A stretch of DNA of 7,555 nucleotides from JBFKOL01 sp041628815 (GTDB lineage Bacteria > Bacteroidota > Bacteroidia > Chitinophagales > Saprospiraceae). The DNA is taken from assembly GCA_041628815.1 (NCBI GenBank), contig JBFKOL010000208.1, positions 1-7,555 of the forward strand. Reading direction: 5' to 3'. Below, one piece after another: positions 1 through 6,333 of the stretch; position 1 is the first letter of the stretch, and each line of letters opens with the position of its first letter. Position numbers and translations under genes: made by a program. Below the pieces are notes generated by a model. That model saw only the letters and a program-made list of their open reading frames with translations, made no database searches and was not told the DNA's origin.

Positions 1-716
1 GCGGGATCTTTTCCTCCTAGTTCGAGACCACTTCCTATGAATTTCCCGGCCATTGCTGCCTCAATAGCTGTACCACCAACTACTGATCCGGTAAAGGATA
101 CATAATGTATGCGAGAATCTCTGACCACTCCCGCCACTTGGTTGTGATCCATGTGAATGGCTTGCAGGACACCTTCGGGAACGCCAGCAGCCTTGAAGGC
201 CTTTTCAAAAGCCTCGGCACACAAAGGGGTCTGTGTGGCATGTTTCAGTACTACGCAGTTGCCTGCCATCAAAGCTGGGATCACCGTATTCACGGCTGTT
301 AGATAAGGATAGTTCCAGGGGGCTAAGACGAGCACTACACCATGAGGTACGCGTCGAATGTACCTTGTCGTTGCATCGCCCGAATGCAGCGATACATCGG
401 CCAGGGCATCCTCCGCTATTTCTAGCATATATTCAGCTCGTTCCGCAAAGCTACCCGTGATTTCCTTAGATGCGAACTGGATCGGGCGTCCCATTTGCCA
501 GGTTAATTCTTCACCCAGTTGTGGAGCGTGCTGAAGCATCCATTCCACTGCTTTCCGGCAAAGTTTTTTCCGCTCTGCCATTGAAGTTTGTTTCCAGCTT
601 CCAAACGCCTTGACAGCTTTGTCGAGGCGTTTATCAATTTGCCCATTAGCAGCAAATGCTCTTTGGACATAGATGCTACCATCCACCGGGCTTATGACAT
701 TGAAAGATTTAACCAT
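1..716 (-). CDS. Aldehyde dehydrogenase family protein, N-terminal part (succinate-semialdehyde dehydrogenase-like), cut by window start
   Basis: NAD(P)-dependent oxidation of an aldehyde to the carboxylic acid, in the cytoplasm. The reading frame is open from an ATG at 716 to the window edge, giving 238 residues of a family usually 450-500 long. The cofactor-binding half is clear: PWNYP with the catalytic-site Asn135, VLKHA with Lys158, FTGS at 208-211, and LELGGKDP with the general-base Glu232. The spacings (Asn to Lys 23, Lys to Glu 74) match the family. The nucleophilic Cys and the C-terminal oligomerisation part lie beyond the window. The LKHA and LELGGxDP wording resembles GabD1-type succinate-semialdehyde dehydrogenases as I recall them, so the substrate is only a guess. 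The gene lies 89 bp downstream of the short-chain dehydrogenase on the same strand and may be co-transcribed. No Shine-Dalgarno is seen, which is normal for Bacteroidota. Confidence 0.93.
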   Translation of the reverse strand, partial: MVKSFNVISPVDGSIYVQRAFAANGQIDKRLDKAVKAFGSWKQTSMAERKKLCRKAVEWMLQHAPQLGEELTWQMGRPIQFASKEITGSFAERAEYMLEIAEDALADVSLHSGDATTRYIRRVPHGVVLVLAPWNYPYLTAVNTVIPALMAGNCVVLKHATQTPLCAEAFEKAFKAAGVPEGVLQAIHMDHNQVAGVVRDSRIHYVSFTGSVVGGTAIEAAMAGKFIGSGLELGGKDP

Positions 717-747
717 AAATCGAAGTTAATAAAGAAGAGGGGTTCTT

Positions 748-768
748 GTTGCCAGTTGCCAGTTGCAG
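748..768. repeat. Short 7-bp tandem repeat (GTTGCCA), just under three copies
   Basis: Two perfect GTTGCCA units (748-754 and 755-761) are followed by GTTGCAG, which matches the unit in six of seven bases. The repeat lies in the 89-bp gap between the short-chain dehydrogenase and the aldehyde dehydrogenase, outside any gene. It could be a replication-slippage microsatellite. No role is evident. Confidence 0.7.
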
Positions 769-805
769 TAACCATTTAGACTACTTAAACATATTAACCT
801 ATTTC

Positions 806-1582
806 CTACTCCGGGGTCACATAGGCTGCGGTTATACCACCGTCAACGAGAAATTCTGTTCCTGTCATGTACGAACTTTCGTCGCTGGCCAAAAACAGGG
901 CTGCCTTGGCCATTTCATCTGCTTCGCCAAAACGCCCCATGGGGACATGCACCAGCCGACGCTCTTTTTTCTCATCCGTATCGAGAAACTTCATGAGGAG
1001 TTCGGTTTTCAATGGCCCTGGAGAAAGAGCATTTACACGGATGTTTTCCCTGGCATGAATCACTGCAAGTTCGCGAGTCATAGATAGGACAGCACCTTTG
1101 CTGGCCGTATAAGCCAATTGTGGAGTTGCAGCGCCAAGATGTGCAACGAAAGAGGCCGTATTGATGATGGAGCCGCCGCCCGAAGAACGCATGAGGGGTA
1201 TGCCGTATTTACAACCCAGGAAAACACCTTTTACATTGACCGCATAGGTAAAGTCAAACACATCTTCTATGGTTTCTATTGCATCACTATCCCTTGGGTG
1301 CATAACGCCCGCATTGTTGAACAAGACGTGGAGGCCCCCAAATCGATTTTTACAAAATCCAATCATTTTCTTGCAGGATTCACTGACGGAAACATCGCCA
1401 CAGTAGACTTCTGCAGTACCACCGGAGTGCCTTATTTCATCGGCTACTTTATTCATCGATGCTTCATCAATGTCCACCAGACAGACCTTTGCTCCTTCAC
1501 GGGCGAAAAGCAGCGACGAGGCCCTTCCTATGCCGCTCGCAGCGCCGGTGATTAGCGCAATTTTGTTTTTAAGTCTATTCAT
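806..1582 (-). CDS. Short-chain dehydrogenase/reductase (classical SDR), probably NAD-dependent
   Basis: Cytoplasmic NAD(P)-dependent oxidoreductase of the classical SDR family, 258 residues, which is the usual length. All hallmark motifs are present: glycine-rich TGAASGIG (12-19), NNAG (89-92), the structural Asn116, and the catalytic Ser144, Tyr158 and Lys162 in the YxxxK arrangement. The SPGPLKTEL segment follows the active site as in the family. Asp37 at the end of the second beta strand favours NAD over NADP, by family knowledge. The C-terminal FLVDGG motif is intact, so the protein appears complete and functional. The substrate cannot be told: such proteins include alcohol, steroid, sugar and 3-oxoacyl dehydrogenases. 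The ATG at 1582 fits the family start, a few residues before the first beta strand. It lies 111 bp after gdh and 89 bp before the aldehyde dehydrogenase. The pair could oxidise an alcohol to an acid in two steps, which is inference only. Confidence 0.93.
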   Translation of the reverse strand: MNRLKNKIALITGAASGIGRASSLLFAREGAKVCLVDIDEASMNKVADEIRHSGGTAEVYCGDVSVSESCKKMIGFCKNRFGGLHVLFNNAGVMHPRDSDAIETIEDVFDFTYAVNVKGVFLGCKYGIPLMRSSGGGSIINTASFVAHLGAATPQLAYTASKGAVLSMTRELAVIHARENIRVNALSPGPLKTELLMKFLDTDEKKERRLVHVPMGRFGEADEMAKAALFLASDESSYMTGTEFLVDGGITAAYVTPE

Positions 1583-1693
1583 TCTTGGTGCAATTAACCA
1601 TGCTGCAGGTAGATGATTTATGCCACAATATTGATCGTTCTAATGTCATTGAACACAGATTATGGTTCGTTCCTTCAAGATGAAAAATCCATA

Positions 1694-3112
1694 CTATGGG
1701 AATACACCCAGGGAAATATAGTCATTGGCGACCTTGTCTAGTGCACAAATGAATGCTGCTGTTCGAAGGTCCTGTATTTTTTTTCGTCTCTTTTTCAATT
1801 CACGGATATTGTTGTAGGCATTGACCATGGTCTCCTCCAGACCAGATCTTACCAGGTCGATTTCATCAGCGCCACGTGTAATCATCATTTTTTCCCGGTC
1901 ATCTATTTTTTGATGGGTTAGTTTTTCTACCGTTTCAATGATGTTCAAATACGTATTCTGGTTGAATCGTTTATCCATCCTGCCAAAGCGCATGTGGGAG
2001 AGATTCTTCAGCCACTCAAAATAGGATACAGTTACCCCACCAGCATTGAGGTACATATCGGGTATGATCATCACCCCTTTTTCAAGTAGAATTTCTTCCG
2101 CAAAAGAAGTGACAGGGCCATTGGCGGCCTCGGCGATGATCCTTGCCTTGACCTGGTGAGCATTTTCGGATGTGATCTGGTTTTCAAGTGCTGCGGGAAC
2201 GAGGATGTCACAATCAATCCCGATCCAATCATCTTTGTTTTCCAACTTTTCCGTTCCCGGATATCCTATGATCGTGCCATTTCGTTTTTTGTATTTGAGG
2301 AGCTTTTCGATGTTGATACCATTCGGGTTGTAGATGGTTCCATCGTATTCTGCAATTCCTACAATCACCGCATCTCCTTCTTCCTGCGATATGCGTGCCG
2401 TATAGGAACCTACATTACCCAGTCCCTGGATGACCATAGTTTTTCCGGCAATCCCTGGCGAAAGCCCTAATTCCTTGGCATCATCCTTATGTGAAAGCGC
2501 CTCTCTCAAGCCATAATAGACGCCGCGACCCGTTGCTTCGGTCCTACCCCTGATACCGTTTTGATTTACCGGCTTTCCTGTTACACAACCCACGGCATCA
2601 ATCTCACCCTGAGCAAAAACCTGGTAGGTATCTAATATCCATGCCATTTCTCGTTCGCCCGTCCCATAATCAGGTGCAGGCACATCGACACTGGGGCCGA
2701 TGAAACCTTTTTTGATCAATTCTACGGCATAACGCCTTGTGATCGACTGAAGTGCATCCTCTGAATATTTCTTGGGATTGATTTTGATCCCGCCCTTAGC
2801 GCCACCAAAGGGCACATCGACGATGGCACATTTGAAAGTCATAAGCGAAGCAAGCGCCATTACTTCCTCCTGGTCAACCATTTCGCTGTATCTGATACCT
2901 CCCTTGGTGGGCATGCGATGTTGACTGTGTTGTACACGATAGGCCTCTATTACCTCGTAATGCTTGCCTATGCGGACTGGAAACCGCATTTGATACACAG
3001 AGTTACACACTTTTATCTGGCTCAAAAGACCTTTTGGCCAAGTAGTTAATGCCGCTGCCTTGTCGAAGTTTTGTTGTACAGTAAGATAAAAACTATTTGC
3101 TCCCGTATTCAT
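1694..3112 (-). CDS. gdhA: Glu/Leu/Phe/Val dehydrogenase family protein, probably glutamate dehydrogenase
   Basis: Likely catalyses reversible oxidative deamination of glutamate to 2-oxoglutarate and ammonia, in the cytoplasm. The protein has 472 residues. The N-terminal domain has PTKGGIRYS (Lys70), the family signature VPFGGAKGGIKINP with catalytic Lys106, and DVPAPDYGT with catalytic Asp148. The Rossmann domain has GLGNVG (230-235), then NGPVT (331-335) and PDMYLNAGGVTVSYFEW, as in hexameric glutamate dehydrogenases. Leucine or phenylalanine dehydrogenases are shorter, which makes glutamate the best guess. The ATG at 3112 is chosen because the next residues match the family N-terminus. The frame stays open to 3196, but that would add 28 unlikely residues antisense-free over ccmD. 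The start lies 20 bp inside the ccmD-like gene, indicating translational coupling to the ccm operon. Cofactor preference cannot be fixed from sequence; Glu255 at the end of the second beta strand hints at NAD. Confidence 0.95.
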   Translation of the reverse strand: MNTGANSFYLTVQQNFDKAAALTTWPKGLLSQIKVCNSVYQMRFPVRIGKHYEVIEAYRVQHSQHRMPTKGGIRYSEMVDQEEVMALASLMTFKCAIVDVPFGGAKGGIKINPKKYSEDALQSITRRYAVELIKKGFIGPSVDVPAPDYGTGEREMAWILDTYQVFAQGEIDAVGCVTGKPVNQNGIRGRTEATGRGVYYGLREALSHKDDAKELGLSPGIAGKTMVIQGLGNVGSYTARISQEEGDAVIVGIAEYDGTIYNPNGINIEKLLKYKKRNGTIIGYPGTEKLENKDDWIGIDCDILVPAALENQITSENAHQVKARIIAEAANGPVTSFAEEILLEKGVMIIPDMYLNAGGVTVSYFEWLKNLSHMRFGRMDKRFNQNTYLNIIETVEKLTHQKIDDREKMMITRGADEIDLVRSGLEETMVNAYNNIRELKKRRKKIQDLRTAAFICALDKVANDYISLGVFP

Positions 3113-3305
3113 CTTCAATTTGCTTTTCAAGTTTGGAAATACGCTTATCGAGGTAAAGAAGAAAAGCGCCGATGCCGAGGACAAGCACTGCCGCAACGGC
3201 TGCTACGACATAAATTTTGCCGATGTTTTCGTAATAGTCACCTTGCGCCATAACACTAAAAGGAATTACAACACATAGTAAGAATATGTGAGTGATTTTT
3301 TTCAT
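3093..3305 (-). CDS. ccmD: CcmD-like small membrane protein of cytochrome c maturation
   Basis: A 70-residue membrane protein. Residues 1-20 look like a signal peptide ending in SVMA before QG. A second hydrophobic segment at about 31-52 follows, then a charged tail (LDKRISKLEKQIEDEYGSK) likely to be a short cytoplasmic helix. CcmD in System I links CcmA, CcmB and CcmC and helps release heme-loaded CcmE. Position and architecture, more than sequence, support the name: the gene follows ccmC directly with an ATGA overlap (3302-3305). Proteobacterial CcmD lacks a signal peptide. The Bacteroidota version, as I recall it, commonly has one and the LDxxISxLEK tail. Its last 20 bp overlap the start of gdh. 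It is too divergent for a firm family assignment on its own. Confidence 0.8.
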   Translation of the reverse strand: MKKITHIFLLCVVIPFSVMAQGDYYENIGKIYVVAAVAAVLVLGIGAFLLYLDKRISKLEKQIEDEYGSK

Positions 3306-4351
3306 TTGTAATCAATTTTAAAATCCAGCAACCGCATCTTTATCGCCTCAAGCCTCACCATCAAAAGGGCAAGCCACGAACCCGCCATGATCAATCCAAT
3401 GATTGCGGGATAAAAGAATAATCTCAATGTGTTATCGAGGTCTTCTCCGCCAAGCGCCGGGTTTCCACCATTACCTGGATGAAGACTGCTTGTGAGCCTT
3501 GGTATAATAAAGACCAGCGGGACAAATGCGACTACGGCGAATATGTTGTACGCAGCCGTTACACGGGCCCTCTGATCGGGATCTGTCACCGCCGAACGAA
3601 GGATGGCATATGCCACATAAATGATCAGGGCTACCGCTGCCATGTTCAATTTGGGATCATTGGTCCAGTAAACACCCCAGGTGTTTTTAGCCCAAATAGC
3701 ACCTGTTATCATGCCCATGATTCCAAATACTATGGCAACATAAGCAAAAGATGAGGCTACGGCATCATAATGCAAATCGGATTGTCTCAGATAGGCAATG
3801 CTGTATGCCATGCTTACCGCCATCAAAAAGAACATGGCAAACCAAATGGCTACATGAAAAAATGTGTTGCGGATGGTCTCGTAAAGAATACCAATAAAAG
3901 GAAACTGCAATTTCCAAGGACCCTCTTCCAGACCTGCAGAGTCTGACCAATCAACTGCCTCAACCGCGGGAGAATCCCCCCGCACTATAGTAACGGCAGA
4001 CGGGCTTACGGCAAAGCCATTGTCAGAGTCATGGACAATCAAGGTACCTGCGACCGCGCCGGAAGAGGTCGGCAGATTTCGTGGCACCGTCATTGCGACT
4101 TCCAGCGAATTTTGATCTCGAACGGCCACAGAGGTGGCTTTAATATAACCTGCACCATCGACACGGACCAGTACGTTCACCTTGTCACCCATATCATAAC
4201 GCGTATTATACATATCTACCACGAGGGTGTGACTAGCCCCTGCCACCAGCCTTTCCGGCTGGGTATTCATGATTCCAGGCCTCAATGGAACAACGAAGCC
4301 CCCGACAAAAACATAAAGCAAGATGACAATCGAGAGATACTTCCACCACAT
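3302..4351 (-). CDS. ccmC: CcmC/CcsA-type cytochrome c biogenesis heme-handling membrane protein
   Basis: Inner-membrane protein that presents heme on the periplasmic side for transfer to CcmE. Numbering here runs from a GTG at 4372 (356 residues). The reported ATG at 4351 removes the first seven residues. Six membrane segments are visible, near 11-30, 168-193, 205-227, 243-260, 272-291 and 318-339. The tryptophan-rich heme motif lies at 232-239 but reads WGVYWTND rather than WGxxWxWD. His173 (in FFHVAIWFA) and His298 (in SSLHPGNGG) are the likely axial heme ligands. Residues about 31-150 form an extra periplasmic beta-rich domain, absent from proteobacterial CcmC (about 245 residues) and, as I recall, typical of Bacteroidota. 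The ATG is preferred because homologues begin just before WWK. The GTG would leave only 5 bp to ccmB. The stop overlaps the ccmD start by 4 bp. Confidence 0.92.
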   Translation of the reverse strand: MWWKYLSIVILLYVFVGGFVVPLRPGIMNTQPERLVAGASHTLVVDMYNTRYDMGDKVNVLVRVDGAGYIKATSVAVRDQNSLEVAMTVPRNLPTSSGAVAGTLIVHDSDNGFAVSPSAVTIVRGDSPAVEAVDWSDSAGLEEGPWKLQFPFIGILYETIRNTFFHVAIWFAMFFLMAVSMAYSIAYLRQSDLHYDAVASSFAYVAIVFGIMGMITGAIWAKNTWGVYWTNDPKLNMAAVALIIYVAYAILRSAVTDPDQRARVTAAYNIFAVVAFVPLVFIIPRLTSSLHPGNGGNPALGGEDLDNTLRLFFYPAIIGLIMAGSWLALLMVRLEAIKMRLLDFKIDYK

Positions 4352-4377
4352 TTGACTAGCTATTGCTTTCACGACCT

Positions 4378-5022
4378 TTATTTTTTCCAGATATAAGGAA
4401 ACAATACCAGCGACATGGCCATGGATGCTATGGCTATCGCGATTACCAACAAGTACGCATTTCCAGGCATATTTCCACTGACAATAATAGCATTCATAAG
4501 ATTGTTTAGAACTATGACGACGGGCAAGAGCAATGGAAGCCCGAGTACCGAGATTAAGGTACTTTGTCCTCCACCATGCATACCTATCGCAGACACCAAT
4601 GTCAGAGAAGAACTGATTGCCAATGCACCCAAAGCAAAAAGAAATATCATCAACAAACTAAATCCTTGTACTGATTCGAAATAAATGTGCAGCAATCCAT
4701 AAAATACAACGGATATAACCAACAGGAAGAAAAAGTTAAAGATGATCCTTGAAATGATCACAAGGACCGGATTTGCCAACGTATACAGTGCCATTTTCTC
4801 TTCAGGCGATAAGTGTGCCTCTTGTCGCATGACCACGTTGATCGCTGTGAGTACGACGAAAATCCAAAATACGAGTACGACATTCGCAGAACTCAAAGAG
4901 GGATTCAAACGAAATACCATGTAACAGATTACCCAAATCAGCACAAAAATGCCTATTCCTTGTGACCTGTTGCGGTACTCGTGTAATGCCGTATTTTCAA
5001 TCAATGCCCAAATGGCCGACAT
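4378..5022 (-). CDS. ccmB: CcmB, heme exporter ABC-type membrane subunit of cytochrome c maturation
   Basis: Membrane subunit of the CcmABCD complex, in which CcmA hydrolyses ATP to free heme-loaded CcmE for cytochrome c assembly. It has 214 residues, close to the usual 220, with six hydrophobic segments near 22-40, 46-64, 86-110, 121-146, 154-175 and 188-211. Family features are a cytoplasmic N-terminus with HEYRNR (14-19), the YTLANPVLVIISRIIFN stretch between segments 2 and 3, and ALTLVS-like SSLTLVSAI before a small glycine-rich loop (GMHGGGQST) and the PLLLPVVI segment. It is the first gene of the minus-strand operon ccmB-ccmC-ccmD-gdh. No ccmA lies in the window: the divergent neighbour is an amidase, so the ATPase must be encoded elsewhere. 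The ATG at 5022 lies in an A/T-rich leader without a Shine-Dalgarno. Confidence 0.9.
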   Translation of the reverse strand: MSAIWALIENTALHEYRNRSQGIGIFVLIWVICYMVFRLNPSLSSANVVLVFWIFVVLTAINVVMRQEAHLSPEEKMALYTLANPVLVIISRIIFNFFFLLVISVVFYGLLHIYFESVQGFSLLMIFLFALGALAISSSLTLVSAIGMHGGGQSTLISVLGLPLLLPVVIVLNNLMNAIIVSGNMPGNAYLLVIAIAIASMAMSLVLFPYIWKK

Positions 5023-5053
5023 TTAAACATATTATTTTATTTTGTAAATTGTA

Positions 5054-5061
5054 TATATTTG
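5054..5061 (+). promoter_or_regulatory. Candidate Bacteroidota sigma-ABfr -7 box (TAnnTTTG) for the amidase gene
   Basis: TATATTTG matches the Bacteroidota -7 consensus TAnnTTTG exactly. It ends 15 bp before the amidase ATG at 5077, which would give a leader of about 8-11 nt. No TTTG -33 element stands at the usual 19-21 bp spacing, so only half of the promoter is supported. The 54-bp gap (5023-5076) must also hold or adjoin the divergent ccmB promoter, for which I see no exact match. Confidence 0.4.
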
Positions 5062-5076
5062 TATTTCAATAGTTTA

Positions 5077-6333
5077 ATGATGAAACCCAGGAACCTACTA
5101 TTCGCTTTTCTCATTTTACTCTTCAATACCAATTTTTCTTTGGCCAACGACTCCAACGTCAATTTTCATGCAGTTAAAGCAAAAAAAGGCGATGGTGTGT
5201 TAAACCTTTTGCGAAGGTACAAACTCCATCAATTCCAATGTAACGTCAAGGCCTTTTATCAGATCAACCAAATGCATGAAGGTGACCTGCTTTTTAATGG
5301 GAAACTGTACAAGTTGCCCGTTTACATTTACACCTATGATGGCAAAAGCATAAGGAGTACAATAGGAGTCAACGACTGGGAAAAAGCAGTCAGGATACAA
5401 GAATACAATGAAAATCTCCAGGCAAACGGGATTCGAAAAAGCCATTATACATCAAGCAAGATATTATGGGTGCCTTTCCACGAAATAAATTGTGAAGAAT
5501 TGACACCGGAAGCGATATCCCAAAAGGAAGAAGAGCCAGTCGATAAAAGTACCACTATTTTCCCTGGTAAAACATCCAACCATCTTTTTGGATCTGACTA
5601 TTCTGCTTACCAAGTGGTGGATCATAGCCTTGCCGGCAAAGTATTTTATATTCTAAGCGGACACGGTGGACCTGATCCCGGAACAATGTGCAGCGACTGT
5701 CAGCATACACTTTGTGAAGATGAGTATGCATACGATGTCTCACTGAGACTGGCGAGAAACCTGTTGCAACATGGAGCGACCGTAGAAATTGTCATTCAGG
5801 ACAAAAACGATGGTATCAGAGACGATAAAATACTCCGTTGCGATAAAGATGAAAGATTGATTACCGGCGACAAAATACCCTTCAATCATGTATCAAGATT
5901 AAAACAACGGACCGACTACATCAATCAACAATATCGAAAACATCGCTCTCAAGGCAGAAATGATCAGGTGGTGATTTCTATTCATGTTGACAGCAATTCG
6001 AAGTCCCATCGTCAAGATGTCTTTTTTTGCCATTACCGCGGTAGCAAAGCCTCACGGAAGTTGGCCGAACAACTGAGAGATACATTTGAAGAAAAATATG
6101 CCAAACATCAGAAAAACAGGGGGTATAAGGGGCATTTAGATGCCCGGGGTTTCTACGTGTTGAGAAATACCCTTCCACCGGCGGTTTTGATCGAGCTGGC
6201 CAACATACAGAACCGCAATGACCACCGGCGCATTCTACTCAAGGATAATAGACAGGCTCTTGCTAACTGGATCTTCGAAGGATTGACCAAAAACCTCAAG
6301 GAGCGGTCAGATCAAATAATTGCATCCTCGTAA
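5077..6333 (+). CDS. Secreted N-acetylmuramoyl-L-alanine amidase (Amidase_3 family) with LysM-like N-terminal region
   Basis: Zinc amidase that cuts the bond between N-acetylmuramic acid and L-alanine in peptidoglycan, acting outside the inner membrane. It has 418 residues. A signal peptide covers about 1-23 (cleavage near SLA before ND). Residues 30-82 resemble a degenerate LysM module (KKGDG, LLRRY, then GKLYKLP), and 90-136 a second such unit ending in WVP. A Glu/Lys linker (about 138-185) leads to the catalytic domain: zinc ligands His196 (GHGGPDPG), Glu214 (CEDEYAYD) and His303 (SIHVDS), and catalytic Glu373 (LIELANIQNRND). All key residues are present. Cys205, Cys208 and Cys213 cluster beside the zinc site. 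The ATG at 5077 (or 5080) is chosen because it directly precedes the signal peptide; the frame extends only to a TTG at 5059. It is divergent from ccmB, and its last nine codons overlap the luxE-like gene. Confidence 0.92.
   Translation: MMKPRNLLFAFLILLFNTNFSLANDSNVNFHAVKAKKGDGVLNLLRRYKLHQFQCNVKAFYQINQMHEGDLLFNGKLYKLPVYIYTYDGKSIRSTIGVNDWEKAVRIQEYNENLQANGIRKSHYTSSKILWVPFHEINCEELTPEAISQKEEEPVDKSTTIFPGKTSNHLFGSDYSAYQVVDHSLAGKVFYILSGHGGPDPGTMCSDCQHTLCEDEYAYDVSLRLARNLLQHGATVEIVIQDKNDGIRDDKILRCDKDERLITGDKIPFNHVSRLKQRTDYINQQYRKHRSQGRNDQVVISIHVDSNSKSHRQDVFFCHYRGSKASRKLAEQLRDTFEEKYAKHQKNRGYKGHLDARGFYVLRNTLPPAVLIELANIQNRNDHRRILLKDNRQALANWIFEGLTKNLKERSDQIIASS

Noticed and set aside
105..460. Two overlapping plus-strand open frames opposite the aldehyde dehydrogenase.
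   Set aside because: The minus-strand frame over the same bases has clear aldehyde dehydrogenase motifs, so these are antisense shadows.
786..793. Minus-strand TATGTTTA, a near match to the -7 consensus TAnnTTTG, upstream of the aldehyde dehydrogenase.
   Set aside because: The last base mismatches, no TTTG lies 19-21 bp upstream, and it sits 70 bp from the start. Such matches are expected by chance in A/T-rich spacers.
1118..1555. A long plus-strand open frame (145 codons) opposite the SDR gene.
   Set aside because: It is antisense to a gene with every SDR motif intact, its composition is not protein-like, and it has no recognisable domain.
1583..1693. The gdh-SDR gap, examined for a promoter, terminator or small RNA.
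   Set aside because: No TAnnTTTG box, strong inverted repeat or conserved RNA-like structure is visible on either strand.
1689..1699. An 11-bp palindrome (CCATA-C-TATGG) at the gdh stop, followed on the minus strand by a T run, resembling a terminator.
   Set aside because: The one-base centre leaves no room for a hairpin loop, and the remaining pairing is too weak for intrinsic termination.
3113..3196. N-terminal extension of the glutamate dehydrogenase frame up to 3196.
   Set aside because: The added 28 residues are not family-like and overlap the ccmD-like gene by more than 100 bp in another frame. The ATG at 3112 gives the expected N-terminus.
4031..4396. A plus-strand open frame of 121 codons opposite ccmC.
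   Set aside because: It is His/Asp-rich, has no domain, and lies antisense to the well-supported ccmC. It is a shadow of ccmC codon usage.
5023..5031. Minus-strand TATGTTTA directly before the ccmB ATG, resembling a -7 box.
   Set aside because: It abuts the start codon, leaving no leader, and has a mismatch to the consensus.
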